Below are positions 1 to 6,267 of a DNA stretch of 12,987 nucleotides, one piece after another. The DNA is taken from positions 397 through 13,383 of the forward strand of contig NZ_DLMO01000105.1 in assembly GCF_002479325.1 (NCBI RefSeq). The letters run 5' to 3'. Made by a program: the position numbers and the translations under genes. The first letter of the stretch is position 1. Every line of letters begins with the position of its first letter. This DNA is from Brevundimonas sp. UBA7534 (lineage in GTDB: Bacteria; Pseudomonadota; Alphaproteobacteria; Caulobacterales; Caulobacteraceae). Under the pieces are notes generated by a model. It made no database searches, was not told where the DNA came from, and saw only the letters and a list, made by a program, of their open reading frames with translations.

Positions 1-2
1 GC

Positions 3-21
3 GGAATCGCGAAGCGATTCC
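3..21 (-). terminator. Stem-loop after the 82-residue gene
   Basis: A perfect 8-bp inverted repeat (GGAATCGC / GCGATTCC) with a 3-base loop lies about 18 bases past the stop codon of the minus-strand gene at 40-288. It sits where a terminator would be. No T-run follows within the visible sequence, so it could equally be a processing or RNA-stabilising hairpin. The stem is seen directly; the terminator role is inferred. Confidence 0.4.
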
Positions 22-39
22 ACCTCAGCCGATCAGGCT

Positions 40-288
40 CTAAGCCGCCGTGGCGAAGCGAACGGGCCGCGGAAGGTCCGGCAGAGGGTCGGCGAAGCCC
101 AGGGCCGGGTTGCTGAGCACCGTCACGACCCGCTCGCCGCAATAGAGATAGAGGGTCTCGAACCCGACCCATCGCTGGGCCACGTCCTGGAGAGCCTGGT
201 CGGCGGCCTCGTCCGAGGCGGCGTCCAGCACGCAGATGTCCCGCACCGGCACGCCGGGCAGATTGACGATGCAATAGTAGGAATCCAA
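40..288 (-). CDS. Small hypothetical protein, 82 residues, probably stress-induced
   Basis: I do not recognise this protein and assign no function. The product is a small soluble-looking polypeptide. A likely beta strand (YYCIVNLPGV) is followed by an Asp/Ala-rich helix (about residues 23-40), another strand with Tyr and Cys (46-51), and a Pro-rich C-terminus. No signal peptide or membrane span is seen. The start is TTG at 288, chosen because AGGAAG (300-295) lies 6 bases upstream and no in-frame ATG gives a better fit. A promoter-like pair of boxes of the EcfG/SigT general stress response type (GGAAC, 16 bases, CGTT) lies at 341-317, leaving a leader of about 20 bases. A stem-loop follows the stop codon. 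The gene therefore looks like a complete single-gene transcription unit. The reading frame is well supported; the biological role is unknown. Confidence 0.7.
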   Translation of the reverse strand: MDSYYCIVNLPGVPVRDICVLDAASDEAADQALQDVAQRWVGFETLYLYCGERVVTVLSNPALGFADPLPDLPRPVRFATAA

Positions 289-316
289 CGCACGCTTCCT
301 CGAACAGGTCGCCGGA

Positions 317-341
317 AACGAGGCGCGTCGCCGACGGTTCC
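317..341 (-). promoter_or_regulatory. EcfG/SigT-type stress promoter
   Basis: On the minus strand GGAAC (341-337) is followed after 16 bases by CGTT (320-317). This matches the known alphaproteobacterial general stress response sigma factor motif, GGAAC-N16-17-cGTT. The -10 box is about 29 bases before the TTG start of the 82-residue gene, which would give a short leader containing the AGGAAG ribosome binding site. The motif and spacing are seen; use by EcfG is inferred. Confidence 0.55.
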
Positions 342-409
342 GCTCCTGAACGCCGTTTTCGACAGGCGTATGAGGCCGGTTCGACGGTCGCGTGAAATGT
401 GCGGCCTAG

Positions 410-429
410 AGCATCGCCGGGATGGCCCG
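410..429. repeat. Direct repeat, left copy (dehydrogenase 3'-end remnant)
   Basis: These 20 bases match 1012-1031 at 19 positions, including 15 identical in a row from 410. Read on the minus strand, the copy encodes R-A-I-P-A-M-L followed by a TAG stop (408-406). The true dehydrogenase ends R-V-I-P-A-M-L with TAA. The similarity stops abruptly upstream, so only the last seven or eight codons are shared. It may be the scar of an insertion or an allelic replacement. Confidence 0.6.
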
Positions 430-495
430 GGACGCCCATGATCGCGACGCCGCCGTTTATCGGATTGAAACTGGGCCGCCCTCAAGTTGCGCTCC

Positions 496-1011
496 ATGAA
501 GAGCGGGCGCCCATCTTGGACTTCTATCCTAGCCATAGCCGGGGTGTTTCTGGCGGCAGGGCCTTTGATCGGGTCGCTTATGATCACCGGCGGGGCGGTG
601 ATCTTTCTAACCCTTGTTTTTGGGGGCCTCCCAATTCTCTTCGTCTACCTTCTGGGCGGAGTTCCAGCGGCGGTCACGGGCTTGTGCTCCGGTCTCGCGG
701 CGCGCGCGGGAAAGGTTTGGTTTTATCTGGCCACGGCGACCATAGCCGGCGGAGCTGTCTCGGCGCTGTCCCTGGGCCCGAAGCGGATACTTGACGCCAC
801 AGGCGGTCGCATGGGCATGGCCGGCGCAGTTGCGGGACTGATCTGCGCCTTGTTGACGCTGCGCCTTGCGGGCCTGTCCCTGCAGATTCCAGCGTCCGTG
901 AATGACGCCGTCCGGCGATGGGATGCGACAACGGTTCTGCTGGTTGTGCTCGGCGGCGTCTGCATGACCATGGTGGTTTTGAACGCCCTTATGCTTTTAG
1001 CGCTGCTTTAA
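496..1011 (+). CDS. Hypothetical multi-span inner-membrane protein
   Basis: This unrecognised integral membrane protein is 171 residues from the ATG at 496. A TTG at 487 would add three residues, and neither start has a clear Shine-Dalgarno. About five hydrophobic stretches are visible, near residues 10-28, 33-56, 74-93, 105-124 and 145-169. They are rich in Gly, Ala, Leu and Val, and the short charged loops include a GPKR segment near residue 95. No catalytic or transport motif is recognised. The gene looks less GC-biased than its neighbours, with runs of T and codons such as CTT, TTT and ATA that are scarce elsewhere in the window. It is flanked by a 20-base direct repeat. Its TAA stop at 1009-1011 overlaps the stop of the convergent dehydrogenase. 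Together these suggest later acquisition, which is inference. Confidence 0.6.
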   Translation: MKSGRPSWTSILAIAGVFLAAGPLIGSLMITGGAVIFLTLVFGGLPILFVYLLGGVPAAVTGLCSGLAARAGKVWFYLATATIAGGAVSALSLGPKRILDATGGRMGMAGAVAGLICALLTLRLAGLSLQIPASVNDAVRRWDATTVLLVVLGGVCMTMVVLNALMLLALL

Positions 1012-1994
1012 AGCATCGCCGGGATGACCCGATCTGGCGGGCGGTGGCCGTTCTGGAAGGTCATGATGTTGGCGATGACGCGGTCGCCCATGTCCTGGCG
1101 CGCCTCCAGCGTGGCCGAGCCCAGGTGGGGCAGCAGCACCACGTTCGGGTGGCCCAGCAGGCCGGGATGGATGGCCGGCTCCTTCTCGAACACGTCCAGG
1201 CCGACGCCGGCCAGCAGGCGGCGATCGACGGCGTTCGCCAGGGCCTCTTCGTCGATCAGTTCGCCGCGCGCGGTGTTGACCAGGATGGCGTGGGGCTGGA
1301 GCCGGGCCAGGCGGCGCCCGCTCAGCAGATGGTGCGTCTCCTTGGTCGCCGGGCAGTTCAGCGAGATCAGGTCCATGCGCGACAGCATCTGGTCCAGGTC
1401 GTCCCAGTAGGTGGTGCCCAGTTCCTCCTCGATCAGGGCCGGGACGGGCTTTCGGTTGTGATAGTGGACCTGCAGGCCGAAGGCCTTGGCGCGCCGGGCC
1501 AGGGCCTGGCCGATCCGGCCCATGCCGACGATCCCCAATCGCTTGCCCCACAGCTTGCGCCCGCACATCCAGGTGGGGGTCCAGCCCTCGAAGCGGCCCT
1601 CGGCCACCACCTGGGCGCCCTCGACGATGCGGCGGCTGACGGCCAGGATCAGGCTCATGGCCAGGTCGGCGGTGTCCTCGGTCAGGACGCCCGGGGTGTT
1701 GGTGACGATGATCCCACGGGCCACGGCGGCGTCCACGTCGATGTGGTCCACGCCCGCGCCGAAGTTGGCGATCATCTTCAGCTGGTCGCCCGCGCCCTGG
1801 AGCAGTTCGGCGTCGATCACGTCGGTGATGGTCGGGACCAGGACCTGGGCGCGCTGGACGGCCGCCTCCAGCGCCGCGCGGTCCATCGGCGCGTCGGTCA
1901 GGTTCAGTTCGGCGTCGAACAGTTCGCGCATCCGCGTCTCGACCGCGTCGGGAAGGCGTCTGGTTAATACGACCTTAAGCTTGGAGGCGGACAT
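1008..1994 (-). CDS. D-isomer-specific 2-hydroxyacid dehydrogenase (GyaR-like)
   Basis: This is a cytoplasmic NAD(P)H-dependent D-2-hydroxyacid dehydrogenase of 328 residues, the usual family length. It most resembles the glyoxylate/hydroxypyruvate reductase (D-glycerate dehydrogenase) branch, but the substrate is not fixed by the sequence. Visible hallmarks are the substrate loop around N-F-G-A-G-V-D-H (77-84), the dinucleotide-binding GMGRIG (157-162), the catalytic Arg in N-T-A-R-G (Arg243), Glu in D-V-F-E-K-E-P (Glu272) and His in L-L-P-H-L-G (His290). The ATG at 1994 is preceded by AAGGTC at a short distance and begins the expected first strand (K-V-V-L-T-R). It is transcribed divergently from the SH3-repeat gene. 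It converges on the membrane-protein gene with a 4-base overlap of stop codons (1008-1011). The N-terminal codons (GTA, TTA, AGA) are unusually AT-rich, which is common at gene starts. Confidence 0.92.
   Translation of the reverse strand: MSASKLKVVLTRRLPDAVETRMRELFDAELNLTDAPMDRAALEAAVQRAQVLVPTITDVIDAELLQGAGDQLKMIANFGAGVDHIDVDAAVARGIIVTNTPGVLTEDTADLAMSLILAVSRRIVEGAQVVAEGRFEGWTPTWMCGRKLWGKRLGIVGMGRIGQALARRAKAFGLQVHYHNRKPVPALIEEELGTTYWDDLDQMLSRMDLISLNCPATKETHHLLSGRRLARLQPHAILVNTARGELIDEEALANAVDRRLLAGVGLDVFEKEPAIHPGLLGHPNVVLLPHLGSATLEARQDMGDRVIANIMTFQNGHRPPDRVIPAML
1012..1031. repeat. Direct repeat, right copy (inside dehydrogenase 3' end)
   Basis: This is the right-hand partner of the repeat at 410-429. 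It is the coding end of the dehydrogenase (R-V-I-P-A-M-L on the minus strand). The two copies are 602 bases apart, and the segment between them holds the membrane-protein gene. Confidence 0.6.
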
Positions 1995-2062
1995 TGCGGA
2001 CCTTGATCTGCGGGCGGCGATTCAACAGGGATCGGAGCCCGCGTGCGACGGGTCGTGCCTGG

Positions 2063-2635
2063 GTGTCTAGCAAAGCCGCCATCATCTTCCAAAGCCTTCG
2101 CCGTCGCGCCCCGGTTCTGGCGGCCGTGGCGGGCCTGGCCGTAATGGCCGGGGCGGGCCAGACCATGCCGGACGGGCGGCCCACGCCGACCGGCCTGGAG
2201 GTGCCGCGCTGGATCTCGCTGAAGTCCTCGCACGTGCGGGCGCGCCAGGGGCCGGGACTGGACTATCCGATCCTGTGGGAATACCGCGCCGCAGGACTGC
2301 CGGTGCAGGTGGTGGCCGAGACGACCGAGTGGCGCAAGGTGTGCGATCCCGACGGCGCCGTGGCCTGGATCCACCGCACGGTGTCCTCGGGGCGACGTTC
2401 GGTGTTCAACAATTCCGACGCCGAAATCCCGATCCACGCCGGAAGGTCCGAGACGTCGCCCGTGCGGGCGCGGCTGCAGCCCCGCTCCATCGTCTCGCTG
2501 GACGAGTGCGAGGACGGCTGGTGCCGGGTGCGGGCGCGGCGGCTGGAGGGCTGGGTCGTGCAGCGGGCGGTCTTCGGCGCCCAGTCGCGGGCCCTGTGCA
2601 ACGCCAACCGGCCCGCCGGAACCGGACGCGGCTGA
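2063..2635 (+). CDS. Exported protein with two bacterial SH3-like repeats
   Basis: This is a secreted or periplasmic SH3-like protein of 190 residues from the GTG at 2063. A basic N-terminus (SLRRR) and hydrophobic core (about residues 17-30) ending near AGAGQ form a signal peptide. Two SH3-like units of the SH3_4 type follow, roughly residues 49-108 (R-Q-G-P-G-L-D-Y-P, then E-W-R-K-V and A-W-I-H) and 117-172 (an S-P-V-R-A-R-L strand, then G-W-C-R-V and G-W-V). Such domains usually act in envelope or peptidoglycan binding; the ligand here is unknown. The start is uncertain. A TTG at 1994 has GGAGG six to seven bases upstream, but it would begin on top of the divergent dehydrogenase start, leave no promoter space and put 37 residues before the signal core. 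I prefer GTG 2063. It precedes fabA by 71 bases. Confidence 0.8.
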   Translation: MSSKAAIIFQSLRRRAPVLAAVAGLAVMAGAGQTMPDGRPTPTGLEVPRWISLKSSHVRARQGPGLDYPILWEYRAAGLPVQVVAETTEWRKVCDPDGAVAWIHRTVSSGRRSVFNNSDAEIPIHAGRSETSPVRARLQPRSIVSLDECEDGWCRVRARRLEGWVVQRAVFGAQSRALCNANRPAGTGRG

Positions 2636-2647
2636 AACGCCTGTCTG

Positions 2648-2674
2648 TTGAGCGAAGCGGCGCGGTCGTGTAAC
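2648..2674 (+). promoter_or_regulatory. Possible sigma-70-like promoter for fabA
   Basis: TTGAGC (2648-2653) and TGTAAC (2669-2674) lie 15 bases apart, 33 bases before the fabA TTG start. The spacing is short for the standard 17, and both boxes are imperfect. This is a weak candidate. fabAB could instead be transcribed from upstream of the SH3-repeat gene. Confidence 0.25.
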
Positions 2675-2706
2675 CCGCCCGCAACAGCTGACGGAACGGA
2701 ACCGCC

Positions 2707-3240
2707 TTGACCCAATCGCAATATCCCTCGTCCTTCGATCACGAGGCCCTGCTCGCCTCCGGGCGCGGCGAGCTGTTCGGTCCCGGCAACGCCCAGCTGC
2801 CGGCCCCGCCGATGCTGATGTTCGACCGGATCACCCAGATCAACGCGGACGGCGGCGCGCACGGCAAGGGCTATGTCGAGGCCGAACTCGACATCAACCC
2901 GGAGCTCTGGTTCTTCCAGTGTCACTTCATCGGCGACCCGGTCATGCCCGGCTGCCTGGGCCTGGACGCCATGTGGCAGCTGGTCGGCTTCTATCTGGGC
3001 TGGATCGGCGGACCGGGCCGGGGCCGCGCCCTGGGCGTCGGCGACGTCAAATTCACCGGCCAGGTGACGCCGGACGTCAAGAAGGTGGTCTACAAGATCG
3101 ACCTGAAGCGGGTCATCAATCGCAAACTGGTCATGGGCATCGCCGACGGCGTGCTGGAGGCCGACGGCGAGGTGATCTACACCTGCAACGACATGCGGGT
3201 GGGCCTGTTCGGCGCCAAGGACCAAGCGGCCGGCGGCTGA
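2707..3240 (+). CDS. fabA: 3-hydroxydecanoyl-ACP dehydratase/isomerase FabA
   Basis: FabA dehydrates (3R)-hydroxydecanoyl-ACP and isomerises trans-2- to cis-3-decenoyl-ACP. This is the branch point to unsaturated fatty acids in the cytoplasmic type II system. The product is 177 residues (E. coli 172). The single hot-dog domain is intact: F-Q-C-H-F carries the catalytic His73, and G-C-L-G-L-D-A-M-W-Q carries the catalytic Asp87. The G-x-G-D-V-K-F-x-G-x-V strand follows at 110-120. The start is TTG, with GGAAC/GGAACC purine-rich sequence just upstream serving as a weak ribosome binding site; no in-frame ATG occurs before conserved sequence. fabB follows after 68 bases, the classic pairing, so isomerised substrate can be elongated without losing the double bond. 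Confidence 0.96.
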   Translation: MTQSQYPSSFDHEALLASGRGELFGPGNAQLPAPPMLMFDRITQINADGGAHGKGYVEAELDINPELWFFQCHFIGDPVMPGCLGLDAMWQLVGFYLGWIGGPGRGRALGVGDVKFTGQVTPDVKKVVYKIDLKRVINRKLVMGIADGVLEADGEVIYTCNDMRVGLFGAKDQAAGG

Positions 3241-3271
3241 AGCCCCCATATAGAGCCGCGCACCCAGCGGC

Positions 3272-3289
3272 CGGCTCCGGGAGGAGCCG
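3272..3289 (+). other. Intercistronic stem-loop between fabA and fabB
   Basis: A 7-bp perfect stem (CGGCTCC / GGAGCCG) is capped by a GGGA loop, which fits the GNRA tetraloop class. It ends about 5 bases before the purine-rich fabB ribosome binding region. There is no T-run, so it does not look like a terminator. It could stabilise a processed fabB message or tune fabB translation. The stem is seen; the role is inferred. Confidence 0.4.
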
Positions 3290-3308
3290 CAAGCAAGAAG
3301 GATTTCCC

Positions 3309-4526
3309 ATGCGTCGCGTCGTCGTCACCGGCCTTGGCATCGTCTCCTCCATCGGCCATGGCGCCGAGGAAGTGACCCGTTCCCTGCGCGAGGCCCGTTC
3401 GGGCGTCGTGCACGCGCCCGACCACGCCAAATACGGCTTCCGCAGCCAGGTCTGGGCGCCGCCGAAGATCGGCCCGTGGGAGGAGCTGGTCGACCGCCGC
3501 GCCGCGCGCTTCCTGGCCAACGGCACGGCCTGGGCGCACATCGCCTTCGAAGAGGCGCTCAAGTCGTCGGGCATGACGGCCGAGGACATCCGCGACGACC
3601 GCATCGGCCTGATCGTCGGCGAGGGCGGCCCGTCCACCCAGGTCATCCTGCAGGCGGCCCAGACCACGATGGAGAAGGGCTCGCCCAAGCGGATCGGCCC
3701 GTTCGCCGTGCCCAAGGCGATGGCCAGCGGCCCGTCGGCGGTGCTGTCGACCTGGTTCCAGATGCGCGGGATCAACTATTCGATCAGCTCGGCCTGCGCG
3801 ACCTCGGCCCATTGCATCGGGGCGGCGGCCGAACAGATCCAGTGGGGCAAGCAGGACGTGGTCTTCGCCGGCGGCTGCGAGGACATCGACTGGTCCATGT
3901 CCAATATGTTCGACGCCATGGGCGCCATGTCGTCAGACTTCAACGACACGCCGTCGGTCGCCTCGCGGGCTTATGACAAGGATCGCGACGGCTTCGTCAT
4001 CGCCGGCGGCGCGGGCATGGTGGTGGTCGAGGAATACGAGCGGGCCAAGGCGCGGGGCGCGAACATCCTGGCCGAGATCGTCGGCTACGCCGCCAACTCG
4101 GACGGATACGACATGGTGGCACCCTCGGGCGAGGGCGCCCAGCGCTGCATGAAGATGGCGCTGGACCAGGCCGGGGGCCGCACCATCGACTATCTGAATC
4201 CGCACGGCACCTCGACCCCCGTGGGCGACGCCAAGGAGATGGAGGCGGTGCGGGCGGTGTTCGGCGACGCCATGCCGATGATCTCCTCGACCAAGTCGCT
4301 GACCGGCCACAGCCTGGGCGCGGCGGGGGCGCAGGAGGCGATCTACTGCCTCTTGATGATGCAGAACGGCTTCGCCGCCGAAAGCGCGCACATCGAGAAT
4401 CTGGACCCAGCCTTCGAGGGCATGCCGATCCTGCGCGAACGCAAGGACGGCGAACTGACCACGGTGATGTCCAACAGCTTCGGCTTCGGCGGCACCAACG
4501 GCACGCTGATCCTCAGCAAGGTCTGA
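3309..4526 (+). CDS. fabB: Beta-ketoacyl-ACP synthase I FabB
   Basis: FabB condenses malonyl-ACP with acyl-ACP and is the enzyme that elongates the cis-3-decenoyl product of FabA. The product is 405 residues, the normal length for KAS I. The thiolase fold is complete. The nucleophile Cys163 lies in S-S-A-C-A-T-S, followed by His299 in N-P-H-G-T-S-T, Lys329 in S-T-K-S-L-T-G-H and His334 in the same block. The Gly-rich C-terminal S-N-S-F-G-F-G-G-T-N-G is also present. The N-terminus M-R-R-V-V-V-T-G-L-G is typical, and AGAAGGA sits about 7 bases ahead of the ATG, so the start is secure. It is the last gene of the fabAB unit; a strong stem-loop begins at its stop codon. Confidence 0.96.
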   Translation: MRRVVVTGLGIVSSIGHGAEEVTRSLREARSGVVHAPDHAKYGFRSQVWAPPKIGPWEELVDRRAARFLANGTAWAHIAFEEALKSSGMTAEDIRDDRIGLIVGEGGPSTQVILQAAQTTMEKGSPKRIGPFAVPKAMASGPSAVLSTWFQMRGINYSISSACATSAHCIGAAAEQIQWGKQDVVFAGGCEDIDWSMSNMFDAMGAMSSDFNDTPSVASRAYDKDRDGFVIAGGAGMVVVEEYERAKARGANILAEIVGYAANSDGYDMVAPSGEGAQRCMKMALDQAGGRTIDYLNPHGTSTPVGDAKEMEAVRAVFGDAMPMISSTKSLTGHSLGAAGAQEAIYCLLMMQNGFAAESAHIENLDPAFEGMPILRERKDGELTTVMSNSFGFGGTNGTLILSKV

Positions 4527-4573
4527 TCCCAATTCCACTCATCCCGGCTTTCGCCGGGATGAGTGGATGGGAT
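4526..4573. terminator. Bidirectional stem-loop between convergent fabB and truA
   Basis: A perfect 14-bp stem (4535-4548 with 4553-4566) has a four-base loop (TTTC). It is extended by an outer 6-bp arm (4526-4531 with 4568-4573) across small internal bulges. It fills the entire gap between the fabB stop (4524-4526) and the truA stop (4576-4574) and can form on either strand. No U-tract follows on either side, so if it terminates transcription it does so by an atypical or Rho-assisted route. It also protects both 3' ends. Confidence 0.75.
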
Positions 4574-5317
4574 TCAGTCGTATCTAACCCCGCTCAGGTA
4601 CAGCCCCGTCGATGGCGCGACCGGCCCGCACGCGGCGCGATCCCTGGCCTCCAGGGCCTTCCTGACGTCATGGGCGGTCCAGCGATCCAGGCCGACCTCG
4701 ACCAGGGTGCCGGCCATCGAGCGGACCTGGCGGTGCAGGAAGCTGCGGGCCTGGAAGACCAGATGCACCTCTTCGCCGAAGCGGGTCACGCGGGCGACGT
4801 CCAGCGTCTTGACCGGCGACTTCGACTGGCAGCCCACGTCGCGGAAGGTGGTGAAGTCGTGATGGCCGACCAGGACCTGGGCCGCGTGGTGCATGGCCTC
4901 CGCGTCCAGCGGCTTCTTGACGTGCCAGACGCGGTCGCGTTCCAGAACGGGCTGGGGGCGGCGGTTCAGGATGCGGTACAGATAGGCCCGGCCGGTCGCT
5001 GAAAAGCGCGCGTGCCAGTCGGGATCGGGCGCGGGCTCGACCGACAGGACGCAGACGTCCTCGTTCACCAGATGGGCGTTCATGGCGTTCAGGACGGTGT
5101 TTTCGGGCCAGGCGCGCTCCAGGTCGGCGTGGATCACCTGCTCAAGCGCATGGACGCCGGTATCGGTGCGCCCGGCGGCGGCGATGCGGATGCGCTCGCC
5201 CGAGAAGGCGTGAATGGCGGTCTCCAACGCGCCCTGCACGGTCGGCTGGCCGTCCTGGGCCTGGAAGCCGTTGTAGGCCGTGCCGTCGTATTCGAGGGTC
5301 AGCTTGTAGCGCGGCAT
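4574..5317 (-). CDS. truA: tRNA pseudouridine(38-40) synthase TruA
   Basis: TruA converts uridines 38, 39 and 40 of the tRNA anticodon stem-loop to pseudouridine. The product is 247 residues, within the family range (E. coli 270). The catalytic Asp52 is in the signature A-G-R-T-D-T-G-V-H-A. Other landmarks are the N-terminal L-x-Y-D-G-T-x-Y-x-G-F-Q, the R-A-Y-L-Y-R-I block near 130, H-D-F-T-T-F-R near 173, and R-S-F-L-H-R-Q-V-R-x-M near 205. The ATG at 5317 shares its A with the TGA of fmt, so translation is likely coupled to fmt. It is the last gene of the def-fmt cluster and ends against the shared stem-loop with fabB. The def-fmt-truA grouping is common in alphaproteobacteria. Confidence 0.95.
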   Translation of the reverse strand: MPRYKLTLEYDGTAYNGFQAQDGQPTVQGALETAIHAFSGERIRIAAAGRTDTGVHALEQVIHADLERAWPENTVLNAMNAHLVNEDVCVLSVEPAPDPDWHARFSATGRAYLYRILNRRPQPVLERDRVWHVKKPLDAEAMHHAAQVLVGHHDFTTFRDVGCQSKSPVKTLDVARVTRFGEEVHLVFQARSFLHRQVRSMAGTLVEVGLDRWTAHDVRKALEARDRAACGPVAPSTGLYLSGVRYD

Positions 5318-6240
5318 CAGCCCAGCGCGGTCCCGGCCGGCAGGGAAAAGCCGCGCAGCATCTCCTCGGCCGATTGCGCCGCCTTGCCCTCGCGCTGGAC
5401 ACGGATCAGACGCACGGCGCCCGTCCCGCAGGCGATGGTCAGGCCGTCGTCCAGCACGGCGCCCGGCGCGCCGGAGCCGTCGGCCAGGGTGGACAGCAGG
5501 GCCTTGACGCGCACAGGGCCGTTTTCCGACGGGGCCTCGAACCAGGCGCCGGGAAAGGGCGACAGGCCGCGAATATGGGCGTCGACCGCTGCCGCCGGTC
5601 GTGTCCAGTCGATGCGGGCCTCGGCGGGGGTGATCTTTCGGGCGTAGGTCGGTTCCCCGGCCTGGGGCGTCTCGGTGGCGCCGCCGCGCTCGATGGCGGC
5701 CAGGGCGCGAGGCCAAAGTCCGGCGCCGACATGAGCCATGCGCTCCGACAGGCTGGCGGCCGTGTCGTCGGCGTGGATGTCCATCACCTCGCCGAGCAGG
5801 ATCGGGCCTTCGTCCAGTCCTTCGCTCATCCGCATGATCTGGACGCCGGTCTGGGCGTCCCCGGCCATGATCGCGCGCTGGATCGGGGCCGCGCCCCGCC
5901 AGCGCGGCAGCAGCGAGCCGTGCAGGTTGAAGCAACCCAGGCGGGGTGCGTCCAAGATCACGGGCTTCAGGATCTGGCCATAGGCGACCACGCAGGCCGC
6001 ATCGAGGTCCAGGCTCTGGAAGATCTCGATCGCCTCGTCGGCCTTCATCGATTCCGGCGTGAAGACCGGCAGGCCCATGCTCTCGGCGAAGGCTTGGACA
6101 GGCGACGGCGTCAGCTTCTGGCCCCGGCCCTTCGGGCGGGGCGGCTGGGAATAGACGGCGACGATCTCGTGGCCCGAGGCGATCAGCTCGGCCAGGGACG
6201 GAACGGCGAATTCGGGGGTACCCATGAAGGCGAGGCGCAT
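5317..6240 (-). CDS. fmt: Methionyl-tRNA formyltransferase
   Basis: Fmt transfers a formyl group from 10-formyl-tetrahydrofolate to the amino group of initiator Met-tRNA. The product is 307 residues (E. coli 315). The N-terminal formyltransferase domain carries M-G-T-P-E-F-A at 6-12, Asn105 and His107 in F-N-L-H-G-S-L-L-P-R-W-R-G-A-A-P, and Asp143 in G-L-D-E-G-P. These form the catalytic Asn/His/Asp set. The C-terminal tRNA-binding domain runs from about 205 with R-G-L-S-P-F-P-G-A-W. The ATG at 6240 begins the conserved M-R-L-A-F-M-G-T-P; no good Shine-Dalgarno is visible. It starts 27 bases after the small membrane gene and overlaps truA by one base. Its product acts upstream of the deformylase encoded in the same operon. 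Confidence 0.96.
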   Translation of the reverse strand: MRLAFMGTPEFAVPSLAELIASGHEIVAVYSQPPRPKGRGQKLTPSPVQAFAESMGLPVFTPESMKADEAIEIFQSLDLDAACVVAYGQILKPVILDAPRLGCFNLHGSLLPRWRGAAPIQRAIMAGDAQTGVQIMRMSEGLDEGPILLGEVMDIHADDTAASLSERMAHVGAGLWPRALAAIERGGATETPQAGEPTYARKITPAEARIDWTRPAAAVDAHIRGLSPFPGAWFEAPSENGPVRVKALLSTLADGSGAPGAVLDDGLTIACGTGAVRLIRVQREGKAAQSAEEMLRGFSLPAGTALG

Positions 6241-6267
6241 GGGCAGGGCTTTAGAGGTTTGGCGCGC

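Noticed and set aside
417..430. Small hairpin CCGGG-ATGG-CCCGG beside the left repeat
   Set aside because: A 5-bp stem in very GC-rich DNA is expected by chance and has no tail or position suggesting function.
918..1967. Long plus-strand open frame (349 codons) opposite the dehydrogenase
   Set aside because: It is antisense to a gene with all family motifs, and its His/Gln/Gly-Ala-rich composition is typical of a GC-rich shadow frame.
1965..1973. TAATACGAC, identical to the first half of a T7 phage promoter
   Set aside because: Only nine bases match, the rest of the T7 promoter is absent, and the bases encode dehydrogenase residues on the other strand.
2263..3249. Long minus-strand frame opposite the SH3-repeat gene and fabA
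   Set aside because: It lies wholly antisense to two well-supported genes and has no recognisable domain.
3249..3254. TATAGA, a -10-like box between fabA and fabB
   Set aside because: There is no -35-like sequence at suitable spacing, and a separate fabB promoter is not otherwise supported.
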